A DNA stretch of 64,000 nucleotides from Lachnospiraceae bacterium (lineage in GTDB: Bacteria > Bacillota > Clostridia > Lachnospirales > Lachnospiraceae): NCBI GenBank assembly GCA_024695145.1, contig JAILIS010000007.1, positions 1-64,000 on the forward strand, written 5' to 3'. The notes under the pieces are model-generated. The model searched no databases and was not told where the DNA came from. It worked only from the letters and a program-made list of their open reading frames with translations. Shown in pieces: positions 1-9,418 of the stretch. The number at the start of each line of letters is the position of its first letter. Position 1 is the first letter of the stretch. The position numbers and the translations under genes were made by a program.

Positions 1-200
1 TTTGTAATAACTCATATCTGCTCCTATCCGCAGATAGTAATCGACATACGCAGATTAGCAGAGGTCATTGCAACAGTAAACAAGATCTTTTAGGCGATTT
101 TTCAGTTGTCAAAGTACAGGTTTAATTTTTCATTCTAAGAACGGCAGATATATCAGAATACGACAAAATAAGACTGTTTTATCACACCGTTATAGACGGG

Positions 201-650
201 ATGGCAAAACTGCCCTATGGAGCCGGATGGATAAAGGATGTGTACCCGTCCCGCAAGATGATAAAGACCGGCATAGAGGCCGGAGAATATTACATCGTGG
301 AAGAAAGCGGATCCATATACGGTGCCATGATCGTTAATCACAGTTTTAACGAAGGCTATAGGAGTTTTGACTGGCCGACAAAAGCGGAAGATGATGAGAT
401 CACCGCTATACATGCGCTCGGTGTACATCCGAAGTATATGGGCAAAGGTATAGCGACGCAGATGGTGCGCTTTGTCATTAAAAAGGCTGAAGAAGAGGGG
501 CAGAAAGCCATAAGGCTTGATGTACTGAAAGGGAATCTTCCCGCAGCAAAACTGTATTCGGGACTTGGATTCAAGTATCTGCACACCCTCAGTATGTTTT
601 ATGAAGATACCGGTTGGACGGACTACGAACTCTACGAGTACCCGCTTTGA
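201..650 (+). CDS. GNAT-family N-acetyltransferase, start uncertain
   Basis: This is a GCN5-related acetyltransferase that would move an acetyl group from acetyl-CoA to an amine; the substrate is unknown. The acetyl-CoA loop is seen in HALGVHPKYMGKGIATQMV, followed by the usual C-terminal LDVLKGNLPAAKLYSGLGFKY. Position 201 is the first ATG, but the frame stays open back to a stop at 123-125, and the codons before 201 read ILRTADISEYDKIRLFYHTV, which is the normal first strand and helix of this fold. No ATG, GTG or TTG exists in that stretch. Either the ATT at 132 is the start or the true start codon has been lost. The fold assignment is solid; functionality is not. Confidence 0.8.
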   Translation: MAKLPYGAGWIKDVYPSRKMIKTGIEAGEYYIVEESGSIYGAMIVNHSFNEGYRSFDWPTKAEDDEITAIHALGVHPKYMGKGIATQMVRFVIKKAEEEGQKAIRLDVLKGNLPAAKLYSGLGFKYLHTLSMFYEDTGWTDYELYEYPL

Positions 651-672
651 TTCCCGAAGACAGTTAAACGGT

Positions 673-1569
673 TCATTCTGATGTTTGCCTGATGATATCC
701 TCCATGATATCTTTTGTCATGCTGCCCGGCACATATCCATATATATTGCCATCCCGGTCGATCATATAGGTTGTCGGATACGACAAAATCCAGAGCGGGA
801 GGAAGATCATAATCCTCCGAAGCTTTTGTGTCTGCATCCTCTGCAGCTTCTGTGTATGCGTCCTCCATGGCTTCTATGTCTGCATCCTCTGTGGCTTCTG
901 TGCTTACTTCCGGACCGGAGATGCGAGACAAATATCCCGTTATGCTGTTCATATAGCCCGTCATCATCAGGATTCCCATAAGGATCAGAAGAACGCCGGC
1001 TATCTTTCCCGTGTACAGAAGAACACCCTTATGCCTTTTGAAGAATCTGAGCAGGGATGTTGTAAATAAGCCCGTCAGAAGAAACGGGAGCGCAAACCCC
1101 AGTGTATATACCCCCACAAGCGCAAATCCCTTTGCACCGCTGTCTGCAGAAGCAGCCATGAGCAGCACCCCGGACAGGGTCGGACATACACAGGGGTCCT
1201 CTTCTCTTTCATAAGTGCGGAAGATTCACCCAACACACCCAGCTGATACAATCCAAACATGATAACGATGATACCGCCTATTCTGGCAAACAATATCTGA
1301 TTTCCGCCAAAGAACTTTCCGATCGCGCGCATACCAAGGCCGAGCAGAAAGAAGGAAAACCCTATGCCTATAACAAAGCACAAGGTATTGATCATCACCT
1401 TTCCTCTGCTAAAGCTGTGCTCTTCATCAGATGCCGTAACTCCGATCCCTCCGGACAGATATCCGATATAAAGCGGCAGAAGCGGCAGAACACAAGGGGA
1501 AAAGAAACTCAGAAATCCCTGTATCAATACCGTTATGACAGGAACGCTGTCAGTCATCGTAATACCCAT
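673..1569 (-). pseudogene. Broken CcdA-thioredoxin (TlpA-like) fusion gene
   Basis: The start is ATG 1569, preceded by TTGAGGAAAAAT. The product begins as CcdA, the membrane protein that passes electrons from thioredoxin to extracytoplasmic partners: SFFSPCVLPLLPLYIGYLSGG is the first Cys-containing helix. At the C-run on the minus strand (plus 1193-1196) one base is missing. The next frame continues with PCVCPTLSGVLLMAASA, the second CcdA half. After an acidic linker and DLPPALDF the frame changes again near 778-786 and reads YPTTYMIDRDGNIYGYVPG to a TGA at 673-675. That is the tail of a TlpA-like thioredoxin domain, so the core with its CxxC active site has been deleted. It is very unlikely to make a working protein. 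Confidence 0.85.
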
Positions 1570-1604
1570 ATTTTTCCTCAATCAGCCTTAAACATTGATC
1601 AGTG

Positions 1605-2438
1605 TCATTTTCCGAACAGTTCCCAGAAGGTGACTGCGGATGAGGCGGCAACGTTCAGAGAATCGACCTCGTTGTGCATCGGGATCACCGCGATATGATC
1701 GCTTCCGGAAAGCGTGTCCCGGCTGATACCGTCGCCTTCGGATCCGAAGATCACGGCCCTTTTTGTTCCCTCTTTCAGTACGGGATCGGTCAGAGGTATC
1801 GCATCATCCGAAATTGCCATTGATATTATAGTGTATCCGTCATTTCGCAAAAGCGCTGTAAGATCGGTCCCTTTCGGTATGTATGTCCAGGGGATCATGA
1901 ACACCGTTCCCATTGAAACCCTTGCGGACCTTCTGTAAAACGGATCCGCAGATGCACTTGTGAGCAGTATTCCGTCTGCTCCCAGAGCTGCTGACGAACG
2001 AAATATCGCACCCACATTTGTCGGGTTGACGATATCCTCAAGAACCGCAATTTTGCTGCTCCTGCGAAGTATCTCTTCCGGCCGGGAAAGATGTGGCCTT
2101 TCAAAGACAGCAAGCATCCCCCGCGTCAGATTGAATCCCGTTATCCTGTTGATAACGGAAAGCTTCGCTTCAAAAATCGCTATATCTGCGTCTGTAAGCC
2201 CTATGACACGCTGAACCTCGCCGCTGTTAAGCGCATCACTTTCAACGAAAAATGAAAGAGGTCTTGCGCCGCTGATGATGGCGCGTTCTATGACCATCGG
2301 TGTTTCAGCGATAAAAACCCCGCTGCCGGGTTCATTCAAATGAAAGAGCTGCGGCTCATTATACTCTGTATAGAGCGCAACTCTTTCATCTTTAATATCT
2401 TCAATATGACATATTCTGCTATCATTCATGCTGATCAT
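1605..2438 (-). CDS. SpoU/TrmH-family RNA 2'-O-methyltransferase
   Basis: Predicted S-adenosylmethionine-dependent 2'-O-ribose methyltransferase of rRNA or tRNA, 277 residues. The knotted SPOUT domain shows its three motifs: NPTNVGAIFRSSAALGADG (motif 1), AVIFGSEGDGIS (motif 2) and IPMHNEVDSLNVAASSAV (motif 3). The N-terminal part fits the small substrate-binding domain seen in some members. The start could be ATG 2438 or ATG 2429; the second has a better-placed GGATGA. It lies 19 to 28 bp after the secreted esterase on the same strand and may be read with it. The exact target nucleotide cannot be told from sequence. Confidence 0.9.
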   Translation of the reverse strand: MISMNDSRICHIEDIKDERVALYTEYNEPQLFHLNEPGSGVFIAETPMVIERAIISGARPLSFFVESDALNSGEVQRVIGLTDADIAIFEAKLSVINRITGFNLTRGMLAVFERPHLSRPEEILRRSSKIAVLEDIVNPTNVGAIFRSSAALGADGILLTSASADPFYRRSARVSMGTVFMIPWTYIPKGTDLTALLRNDGYTIISMAISDDAIPLTDPVLKEGTKRAVIFGSEGDGISRDTLSGSDHIAVIPMHNEVDSLNVAASSAVTFWELFGK

Positions 2439-2457
2439 CCGAAGTACTGCCGGGTTT

Positions 2458-3567
2458 TTACGGCAGAAGCACGGATCTTACCGCTGCCACATTTCCGCAT
2501 TCGGTGCCGACTATATTGAGCGCCGCCTGATTATAATGGCATCCGTCCGTAAGATACGTCTCGGGAAGAGTCCGCAGCGCCGCGGAACCAAGTGTGAACT
2601 TCGGATTTTCGTTGCACAGTTCCATCTGTGCGGCGGCCACTTCATCATATATTCCCGGAAGTCCGCCGTACTGTCCGATCGTGATCACAAATACCTGTTC
2701 AAGTCCTTTTGAGAACAGCCGGTCAAACGTTCTCTTCAGTCCCATCTTGTATGTGGTCCTGCTCACGTGTGCGACCGCGTCCGTCTCACCCTGCAGCCAT
2801 ACTGCGTAGGATCTCCTTATCACTACGTTGTTGGCTGCGCACCATGACCTTATCGTATCGTACTTTGCCACAAGTTCCTGCTGGACTTTCGGATCCTGCC
2901 AGTATGATATACCGGTGCCGCCTCTTGCGGCCGAAAAAGCCATGACCGGAACTCCGCATCCGTTATAATATGCATTCGCGAACGAGGATACAAGCGTGCC
3001 TCCGCGAAGAGCCGGAAGATCGCAGAGCTGGCCGGCTGAATATATCCCAAAAGGCTCCGTTATGGGGTAAAGACCGGTGGGGCTTAAACCGTAACGGAAT
3101 TCGTATCCCTTGTCGACGGGAACCTTTGGGGCTGATCTTGCATTGCCTCCTCTTCCGGACATGTTGCTCTGACCCATAAAAAGCACAAGATCGACCACCT
3201 TGATAGCCGGAGCCGGAGCCGTCGTTGCAGGAGTCAGTGCTGTGGCTGTCGTTGCAGTTGCCGACGCTGTGACCGTCGTTGCAGGTGCTGCTGTTGTGGC
3301 TGTCGTTGCTGGGATTGCTGTTGTTATCGTAGTTGAAGGTGTCGCTGTTGTGACAGTAGTTGAAGGTGTCGCTGTTGTGACAGTAGTTGAGGGTGTCGCT
3401 GTCGCGACTGAAGTTGCGGGGATAGCTGTTGTGACTGTCGTTGTGAGTGCCGGCGTTGTGGTTGCCGGAAGATTTGCGGCATGCACATATACCGGCGTGA
3501 TTACAGCAGCAACCAACGTGGCCATTGCTGCTGTCAAAGAAATAAATACTCGTTTACTGGTGTTCAT
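2458..3567 (-). CDS. Secreted SASA/CE6-like carbohydrate acetylesterase
   Basis: Secreted esterase likely to remove acetyl groups from plant or host glycans. The start at 3567 is chosen because AAGGCAAGG precedes that ATG and a clean signal peptide follows, ending near VYVHA. A Thr/Ala/Pro-rich linker of about 85 residues with repeated TTVTTATPS units comes next, then a catalytic domain with GQSN, the nucleophile motif of SGNH-type SASA and CE6 enzymes, a central QGETD, and a C-terminal DGCHYN carrying the Asp/His pair. The linker suggests a glycosylated spacer holding the enzyme away from the cell. The family is clear, but the substrate (xylan or sialic acid) is not. Confidence 0.85.
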   Translation of the reverse strand: MNTSKRVFISLTAAMATLVAAVITPVYVHAANLPATTTPALTTTVTTAIPATSVATATPSTTVTTATPSTTVTTATPSTTITTAIPATTATTAAPATTVTASATATTATALTPATTAPAPAIKVVDLVLFMGQSNMSGRGGNARSAPKVPVDKGYEFRYGLSPTGLYPITEPFGIYSAGQLCDLPALRGGTLVSSFANAYYNGCGVPVMAFSAARGGTGISYWQDPKVQQELVAKYDTIRSWCAANNVVIRRSYAVWLQGETDAVAHVSRTTYKMGLKRTFDRLFSKGLEQVFVITIGQYGGLPGIYDEVAAAQMELCNENPKFTLGSAALRTLPETYLTDGCHYNQAALNIVGTECGNVAAVRSVLLP

Positions 3568-3599
3568 TTTACCTTGCCTTCTGATTTTCAATGACTCGC

Positions 3600-3914
3600 T
3601 CACTCTTCGTCCGCGATGTGTGTGAACAGATACTGCAATACCTCAGGCGTAAACTGGCGGGCACTGATACCGACCGTGAACGTGCCATCATCATGCTTTA
3701 CCTGGCGGTTAACGTCTGCGTACATAATAAGAGTGTTGGCCACGATGATTATATCCTTGCCGACTATGTTCGGTGAGCCTGCCGGCATGACAATACCCAT
3801 TCCGAGAGGACTGACATTCTTGGTCTCAACAGAATACTTCTCCCCCGTATCGCATACGACGATCACGCTCTTTGTGGTGTAATCAACACGTGTAATGTTA
3901 CGTCTTTCTTTCAT
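3600..3914 (-). CDS. PilZ-domain protein (c-di-GMP binding)
   Basis: Single-domain PilZ protein of 104 residues, predicted to bind cyclic di-GMP. The RxxxR signature is seen at RRNITR near the N-terminus and the second motif at NVSPLGMGI about 25 residues later, followed by the beta-barrel ending GISARQF. No output domain is attached. It sits 16 bp downstream of an SGNH hydrolase and 32 bp upstream of the secreted esterase, so the three may be one transcript and the messenger could act on the export or activity of a neighbour. That link is inference from position only. Confidence 0.85.
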   Translation of the reverse strand: MKERRNITRVDYTTKSVIVVCDTGEKYSVETKNVSPLGMGIVMPAGSPNIVGKDIIIVANTLIMYADVNRQVKHDDGTFTVGISARQFTPEVLQYLFTHIADEE

Positions 3915-3930
3915 ATTAATATCTCCTTCT

Positions 3931-4575
3931 TTAAAGTATCTCTTTTATTTTCTCCTTTACGATCTGAGCCATCTTCGCATGACCCTCGGGATCGAGATGA
4001 AGATGATCGACGGATCCGGCGCTGACCTGCTCGGTCGCATTCAGGAAATAGCAGTCGTGCTGTTCAGCCGCAAGCTTGTACAACGGTGCAAGCTCGATCG
4101 ATTTTTGAACCACCGTATCCTTGTCGAAGAAAAGCGCAAAATACGACTCGCCGAACGGCTCGCTGAAAGCAGGCGGTGAGATTATCAGTATCTTCATATC
4201 CGGATCGCCGAGATAGTGCCTGCAGTAAGCCTTTATGTTCATGATCATCGTGATAAGACTTCCGGCTATGTCCGCCGCAGGAAGATTAAACTTTATCTTC
4301 AGGTCATTGGTCCCAAGCATTATCATCAGAAGATCTGGGCGCTTAGTTTCTATCATCGGCAGCACATAATCCATACCGCACTTCGTGCCGCCTTCCCAGG
4401 GATCGGCATTTGTAATGTTTCTGCCGTTCTGTCCCTCTTCGATCACCTCATAGTCATCTCCGAGAAGTTTCTGCAGTAATTTCGGCCAGCGTGTATTCTC
4501 ATCGAATCTTCCGCCGGTTTGCGGATCATATCCGAACGTATTTGAATCCCCGAAACATACAACAGTTTTTGCCAT
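3931..4575 (-). CDS. SGNH/GDSL-type hydrolase
   Basis: Cytoplasmic-looking esterase or lipase of the SGNH fold, 214 residues with no signal peptide. Block I is FGDSNTFG with the catalytic Ser, block II has the Gly of EEGQNGRNI, block III is LGTND, and block V is DHLHLDPEGH with the catalytic Asp and His. This set resembles arylesterase and acyl-CoA thioesterase I-like members. An ACGGAGG lies 9 bp before the ATG. It is the first gene of a leftward group with the PilZ protein and secreted esterase. An acyl ester is the likely substrate, but none can be named. Confidence 0.88.
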   Translation of the reverse strand: MAKTVVCFGDSNTFGYDPQTGGRFDENTRWPKLLQKLLGDDYEVIEEGQNGRNITNADPWEGGTKCGMDYVLPMIETKRPDLLMIMLGTNDLKIKFNLPAADIAGSLITMIMNIKAYCRHYLGDPDMKILIISPPAFSEPFGESYFALFFDKDTVVQKSIELAPLYKLAAEQHDCYFLNATEQVSAGSVDHLHLDPEGHAKMAQIVKEKIKEIL

Positions 4576-4654
4576 TATTCGTTGCCTCCGTTTTTTTCCT
4601 TCTATTTAAATTATCACAGTTTTCGCCTTTTGCCAACATGAAGGGGGATTATCG

Positions 4655-4683
4655 GTGACACAGGCACCAAAAAGGAGTATACT
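4655..4683 (+). promoter_or_regulatory. Sigma-A-type promoter for the DegV gene
   Basis: GTGACA at 4655-4660 and TATACT at 4678-4683 are separated by 17 bp. Transcription would start about 40 bp before the DegV ATG, leaving room for the AGGAG site there. Prediction from sequence only. Confidence 0.6.
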
Positions 4684-4728
4684 CTTCATATTGATATCAT
4701 CACGAAGCAACACAGGAGAACATACAGG

Positions 4729-5610
4729 ATGAAACAAACATCTGTAGCTATAATGACTGATTCCAACAGCGGTATCACACAGGCCAAAGCGGCGGACCTC
4801 GGAGTGTTCGTCATACCCATGCCGTTTTACATTAACGACACATTATATTATGAAGATATTACTCTGTCCCAGGAGCAGTTCTACACGGCTCTTACGGATG
4901 AGAATGCGAGGATATCCACGTCCATGCCGGCGCTCGGCGACGTTAAAGACGCCTGGGACAAGGCCCTGAAGAATTATGACGAAATCGTGTTCATACCGAT
5001 GTCAAGCGGACTGTCCGGAATGTGTGCCGCAACCGCCGCACTGGCCGAGGACGAATACGCCGGAAAAGTTTTTGTCGTAAACAACCAGCGGATCTCCGTT
5101 ACGCTCCGTCTGTCGGTACTTGACGCCAAGGCTCTTGCCGAGAGCGGTCGCGACGGCGCATACATCAAGGATTACCTCGAGCGGACCAAATTTGATTCTT
5201 CTATATATATTACCGTAGATACTCTCAAGTATCTGAAGAGGGGTGGACGTATCACGCCTGCTGCCGCGGCTGTAGGAACGATCCTTCATATCAAGCCTGT
5301 TCTCCAGATACAGGGCGAGAAGCTCGATGCATACGCCAAGGCCCAAAGCTACAAGCGGGCCAAGGAGATAATGCTCCACGCCGTTGACAAAGACATCCAT
5401 GAGCGGTTCAATCTGGAAGCTGCGGATATGTGGATCGCAGCAGCCTACTCGGGAGGCCGCGAGATGGCCGATGTCTGGCTTGATGAGATAAAAAAGATCT
5501 ACCCCAAAAACGATGTCTTCATGAATCCGCTGTCCTTGAGCGTTGCCTGTCACATCGGTCCCGGTGCTCTGGCACTGACATGCACCCGGAAGATGTCGGA
5601 TATCGGATGA
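4729..5610 (+). CDS. DegV-family fatty-acid-binding protein
   Basis: DegV protein of 293 residues. Family members bind a fatty acid in a cleft between two domains, and in several Firmicutes they present acyl chains to fatty acid kinase. Seen here: the N-terminal IMTDSNSGIT, the central STSMPALGDV and SSGLSGM stretches lining the ligand site, and the C-terminal HIGPGALAL that closes the family. It is a single gene with its own promoter and an intrinsic terminator. No fatty acid kinase gene is next to it, so its partner must be elsewhere if it has one. Confidence 0.92.
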   Translation: MKQTSVAIMTDSNSGITQAKAADLGVFVIPMPFYINDTLYYEDITLSQEQFYTALTDENARISTSMPALGDVKDAWDKALKNYDEIVFIPMSSGLSGMCAATAALAEDEYAGKVFVVNNQRISVTLRLSVLDAKALAESGRDGAYIKDYLERTKFDSSIYITVDTLKYLKRGGRITPAAAAVGTILHIKPVLQIQGEKLDAYAKAQSYKRAKEIMLHAVDKDIHERFNLEAADMWIAAAYSGGREMADVWLDEIKKIYPKNDVFMNPLSLSVACHIGPGALALTCTRKMSDIG

Positions 5611-5629
5611 TCCAAGATGTCTGAAGTGT

Positions 5630-5660
5630 AAAAATCAGAGGCGGCGAGGCCTCTGATTTT
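5630..5660. terminator. Bidirectional intrinsic terminator
   Basis: Perfect stem AAAATCAGAGGC / GCCTCTGATTTT with a short loop. The A-rich start and T-rich end give a T-tract on either strand, so it can end both degV from the left and the LacI gene from the right. Confidence 0.85.
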
Positions 5661-5693
5661 TCATTCTATTATTTCTACGCTGCAGTCCGCGAT

Positions 5694-6698
5694 CTAGTTC
5701 AGTTTTCTGACCGATGCCCCTTCTATAATACGTCCCGGAACAAGTATCTTCTCGATAAGCGTGCTCTTCTGATCCCTGATAAGCCTTATCAGCGATTTGG
5801 CTGCTATCCTTCCGATCTCCTCGGAGTTCTGCTCGTATGTCGTAAGCCTCGGATGGATTATCTGTGATACATACAATCCGTCGTATCCGACAACCGATAT
5901 ATCATCGGGAACCGTCAGCCCGGCTTCTTCTATCGCATTGAGTCCGCCTATGGCTGAATAGTCATCGGGATAGAGTATGCATGTGGGACGCTTCTTGAGT
6001 TCGAGGAGCTGTCTCGTATACTTTGCAGCAAGCTTCGGATTACGGTAGGCGCTTGCGATCGTATAGTTGTCATCGGCTTCTATGCCGAGATCTTTCAGCG
6101 CATTATAATAACTGGCCACACGGTTTCTCGTAACCGCCGTGTCGTCACCGTATATGTATGCGATCCTCTCATGTCCAAGCGAATGAACATATTCGACAAG
6201 TTCTCTCATTCCGCCGATATTATCGGAAACGACAGATATTCTGTTATCAAAAACATGGTCTATGGTCACGACCGGAAGTTCGGAATTGATCAGATCTAAA
6301 ACATCCCTGTCGTCAAAATCAACACATGCGATGACCACGCCGTCCACCCCGCGATAACGTGAATGCTCAAGATACGTCATCTTCTGGCTCGTGGCATTGA
6401 TAAAGGTAATGTCATAACCGGAAACCTCAGACACTCTCTTAAAACTGTCGAGAACTTTTGCGAAGTAGTCATGGGTCAGTCCGCTCCTGCCTTCGTCCAC
6501 AAAGAGTACTCCGATGTTGGCGGAGCGCTTTGTCTTGAGGGCACGCGCTGAACTGTTGGGATGATAGCCGAGTTTCTCTGCCGTCTCCCTGATATGCCTT
6601 TTGGTCTCCTCGCCTATGTCACTGTGATTGTTCAAAGCTTTGCTGACGGTTGCAACGGATACGCTGCATCTGTCCGCAATATCTTTCATTGAGATCAT
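5694..6698 (-). CDS. LacI-family transcriptional regulator
   Basis: LacI/GalR-type repressor of 334 residues. The N-terminal helix-turn-helix is ISMKDIADRCSVSVATVSKA, followed by the hinge HPNSSARALKTKRS and a periplasmic-binding-like sugar domain ending in the dimer region. ATG 6698 is chosen over ATG 6689 because AAGGAG sits 7 bp before it. It is divergent from cellobiose phosphorylase and probably controls that gene and itself, responding to cellobiose, a phosphorylated form or another glucoside. Two AAACGATT boxes in the shared 248-bp intergenic region are candidate half operators. Confidence 0.93.
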   Translation of the reverse strand: MISMKDIADRCSVSVATVSKALNNHSDIGEETKRHIRETAEKLGYHPNSSARALKTKRSANIGVLFVDEGRSGLTHDYFAKVLDSFKRVSEVSGYDITFINATSQKMTYLEHSRYRGVDGVVIACVDFDDRDVLDLINSELPVVTIDHVFDNRISVVSDNIGGMRELVEYVHSLGHERIAYIYGDDTAVTRNRVASYYNALKDLGIEADDNYTIASAYRNPKLAAKYTRQLLELKKRPTCILYPDDYSAIGGLNAIEEAGLTVPDDISVVGYDGLYVSQIIHPRLTTYEQNSEEIGRIAAKSLIRLIRDQKSTLIEKILVPGRIIEGASVRKLN

Positions 6699-6711
6699 AG
6701 GTATACTCCTT

Positions 6712-6719
6712 AATCGTTT
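6712..6719 (-). promoter_or_regulatory. Candidate LacI-type operator box 1
   Basis: AAACGATT on the minus strand, within TTAACGAAAACGATTAA, directly before the ribosome site of the LacI gene. The same octamer recurs at 6907-6914. The central CG fits LacI-family operators; autoregulation is inferred. Confidence 0.4.
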
Positions 6720-6799
6720 TCGTTAATTAGTATATATCAAAATTCTCCACTTTTCTATCACTTTTTTTCGTTTTTTTGGCAAAAATTTCCAAATGGTTT

Positions 6800-6828
6800 T
6801 TGTTACATTTTACAAAGATGTATATTAT
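6800..6828 (+). promoter_or_regulatory. Candidate promoter for cellobiose phosphorylase
   Basis: TTGTTA at 6800-6805 and TATTAT at 6823-6828 with 17 bp between. The leader to the ATG at 6947 is long (about 110 nt) and AT-rich. It holds the near-palindrome TACCTTTGCGAAAGTA and a second TATAAT at about 6917-6922, so another start point is possible. Confidence 0.5.
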
Positions 6829-6906
6829 AGGCAAATTTTAGTTGTTTCGCGCTGCGATATGGACTATACTTACCTTTGCGAAAGTATTTTTTTGCTCTTT
6901 TTACTT

Positions 6907-6914
6907 AAACGATT
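6907..6914 (+). promoter_or_regulatory. Candidate LacI-type operator box 2
   Basis: AAACGATT within TTAAACGATTTC, just before the AAAAGGAG ribosome site of the phosphorylase gene. It matches box 1 at 6712-6719 on the other strand. Confidence 0.4.
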
Positions 6915-6946
6915 TCTATAATTGAGATGAAAAAGGAGAAGTTACA

Positions 6947-9382
6947 ATGAAATACGGTTTTTTTGATGATGCAAATGCCGAGTACGTGATCACGACTCCG
7001 AAAACACCGCTCCCCTGGATCAATTACCTCGGAACGAATGATTTTTTCAGTCTGATCTCAAACACCTGCGGCGGATACTCATTCTATAAGGATGCAAAAC
7101 TTCTGCGCCTTACACGTTATCGTTACAACGGAGTGCCGGCGGATGTGAACGGCAAATACTTCTATATAAAAGACGGTGACTGCATCTGGAATCCGGGCTG
7201 GCAGCCTACGAAGACCGAGCTTGATCTTTACGAGTGCCGTCACGGCATCGGCTACAGCAGGTTTAAAGGTGTCATGAAAGATGTTGAAGCAAATGTACTA
7301 TCGTTTGTACCTATCGACGACGCCTGCGAGATCAGCCGTATTACCCTTACCAACAATTCATCCGAGGTGAAGAAGCTGAAACTCTTCTCATACGTGGAGT
7401 GGTGTCTGTGGAATGCCGATGATGATATGAAGAACTTCCAGAGAAACTTCTCAACAGGGGAGGTTGAAGTCATAGATTCCACGATCTATCACAAGACCGA
7501 ATACAGAGAGCGTCGTAATCACTATGCCGTATACTCAGTCAATGCCAAGATCGACGGCTTCGACACATCAAGAGATGCGTTCCTCGGAGCATACCACGAC
7601 AATCATGATCCCGAGGTTGTTACGAACGGTCAATGTACGAACTCCATAGCTCACGGCTGGTCACCCGTTGCAGTGCATCAGATCAACGTGGACCTCGCTC
7701 CAGGTGAGAGCAGATCATTCGTATTCGTTCTCGGCTACTGCGAGAATCCCAACAATGACAAATGGGAATCAAAGGGTGTGATCAACAAAAAGCCCGCCAA
7801 GGCTCTCCTTAATAAATATCAGACCGACAAAGATGTAGAGATCGCTTTCGGCAAGCTTTGCGACTACTGGAAAGGCCTGCTGTCGATCTATACGTTAAAA
7901 TCAGGCAACGACAAAGTCAACCGCATGGTCAACATATGGAATCAGTACCAGTGTATGGTAACATTCAACATGAGCCGCTCGGCTTCATATTATGAATCGG
8001 GTATAGGCCGTGGAATGGGATTCCGTGATTCCAACCAGGATCTTCTCGGATTCGTTCATCTGATCCCGGAGCGCGCAAGGGAGCGTATCATCGATATCGC
8101 ATCCACACAGTTTGAGGACGGAAGCGCATACCATCAGTATCAGCCGCTTACCAAGAAGGGCAATTCAGACATAGGTTCAGGATTTAATGACGATCCGCTC
8201 TGGCTCATTGCCGGAACTAGCGCATATGTACGCGAGACCGGAGATCTGTCTATACTTAAGGAAACGGTTCCTTACGATAATGATATGAGTGTTGCCACAT
8301 CGCTCATGGAACATCTCAAGAGATCATTTGATTACATCGTTAATCACAAAGGTCCTCATGATCTTCCCCTTATCGGGCGTGCAGATTGGAACGACTGTCT
8401 GAACCTCAACTGCTTCTCGGAGCATCCGGGTGAATCATTCCAGACCTTCGGACCTTCGGAAGGACCGGTAGCGGAATCCGTATTCATTGCGGGAATGTTC
8501 GTAAAATACGGTGAGGAATATGCACAGCTGTGCGAGGAAATGGGCGATACAGCAGAGGCGACAAGAGCCCGCGATGAAGTTAAGAAGATGTATGACGCTG
8601 TATTAAAAGACGGCTGGGACGGCGATTGGTTTGTAAGAGCATATGATGCCAACGGCAACAAGATCGGTTCCAAGGAATGTGAAGAAGGCAGGATCTACAT
8701 CGAATCAAACGGCTTCTGTTCACTTGCAGGCATCGGTGTCAAGGAAGGACTTGCCGAAAAGGCTCTTGATTCCGTCAAGGAACACCTCGACTGCAAGTAC
8801 GGAGTCATGATACTTCAGCCCGCATATACAACCTACCACATAGAGCTCGGAGAGATCAGTTCATATCCGCCCGGATACAAAGAAAATGCCGGAATATTCT
8901 GTCACAACAATCCGTGGGTATCGATCGCAGAAACAGTCATCGGAAGAGGCGACCGTGCATTCGAGATATACAAAAAGACGTGTCCCGCATACACCGAGGA
9001 GATTTCTGAGATCCACAAGACAGAGCCTTACGTTTACTGCCAGATGGTCGCAGGTGCCGACGCGTACATCCCCGGCGAAGGAAAGAACTCATGGCTGACG
9101 GGAACCGCCGCATGGACATTTACGAACATATCCCAATACATCCTCGGCGTATATCCCACGCATAAGGGCCTGCAGATCGATCCGTGCGTACCTCACGATT
9201 TCGGTGATTTTGAGATCACGAGGAAGTTCAGGGGCGCTACATACAATATCAGCGTAAAGAATCCCGGCAACATCGAAAAGGGAGTTAAGAGTATGACCGT
9301 AAACGGCAAGCCGGTAGACGGCTGCATCGTTCCTATCGAGAACGGTGTTAAAGAATACAACGTGGAAGTCGTTATGGGCTGA
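6947..9382 (+). CDS. cbp: Cellobiose phosphorylase (GH94)
   Basis: Splits cellobiose with phosphate into glucose 1-phosphate and glucose, saving ATP; it acts in the cytoplasm. At 811 residues it has the usual size for clostridial cellobiose phosphorylase. Seen in order: an N-terminal beta-sandwich (TPWINYLG-like region, YRYNGVP), the linker, and an (alpha/alpha)6 barrel with [16 protein letters not shown], which shapes the sugar and phosphate sites, and [12 protein letters not shown] near residues 478-487. The Asp of WND is the general acid in this family. A strong AAAAGGAG precedes the ATG. It is divergent from the LacI gene, the likely regulator. The last codons and stop are duplicated downstream (see the 28-bp repeat). 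Other beta-glucoside phosphorylases are possible but less likely. Confidence 0.93.
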   Translation: MKYGFFDDANAEYVITTPKTPLPWINYLGTNDFFSLISNTCGGYSFYKDAKLLRLTRYRYNGVPADVNGKYFYIKDGDCIWNPGWQPTKTELDLYECRHGIGYSRFKGVMKDVEANVLSFVPIDDACEISRITLTNNSSEVKKLKLFSYVEWCLWNADDDMKNFQRNFSTGEVEVIDSTIYHKTEYRERRNHYAVYSVNAKIDGFDTSRDAFLGAYHDNHDPEVVTNGQCTNSIAHGWSPVAVHQINVDLAPGESRSFVFVLGYCENPNNDKWESKGVINKKPAKALLNKYQTDKDVEIAFGKLCDYWKGLLSIYTLKSGNDKVNRMVNIWNQYQCMVTFNMSRSASYYESGIGRGMGFRDSNQDLLGFVHLIPERARERIIDIASTQFEDGSAYHQYQPLTKKGNSDIGSGFNDDPLWLIAGTSAYVRETGDLSILKETVPYDNDMSVATSLMEHLKRSFDYIVNHKGPHDLPLIGRADWNDCLNLNCFSEHPGESFQTFGPSEGPVAESVFIAGMFVKYGEEYAQLCEEMGDTAEATRARDEVKKMYDAVLKDGWDGDWFVRAYDANGNKIGSKECEEGRIYIESNGFCSLAGIGVKEGLAEKALDSVKEHLDCKYGVMILQPAYTTYHIELGEISSYPPGYKENAGIFCHNNPWVSIAETVIGRGDRAFEIYKKTCPAYTEEISEIHKTEPYVYCQMVAGADAYIPGEGKNSWLTGTAAWTFTNISQYILGVYPTHKGLQIDPCVPHDFGDFEITRKFRGATYNISVKNPGNIEKGVKSMTVNGKPVDGCIVPIENGVKEYNVEVVMG

Positions 9383-9411
9383 CTACAACGTGGAGGTCGT
9401 TATGGGCTGAC
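9356..9411 (+). repeat. 28-bp tandem duplication of the cbp 3' end
   Basis: Copy 1 (9356-9383) holds the final codons and stop of the phosphorylase gene. Copy 2 (9384-9411) follows at once and differs at one base (GAAGTC to GAGGTC). It repeats the stop codon and adds nothing to the protein; it looks like a recent slippage duplication. Confidence 0.9.
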
Positions 9412-9418
9412 GAAAAAA

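Noticed and set aside
3200..3625. Plus-strand Val/Ala-rich frame opposite the esterase linker
   Set aside because: It is the antisense of the Thr/Ala repeats, with no ribosome site.
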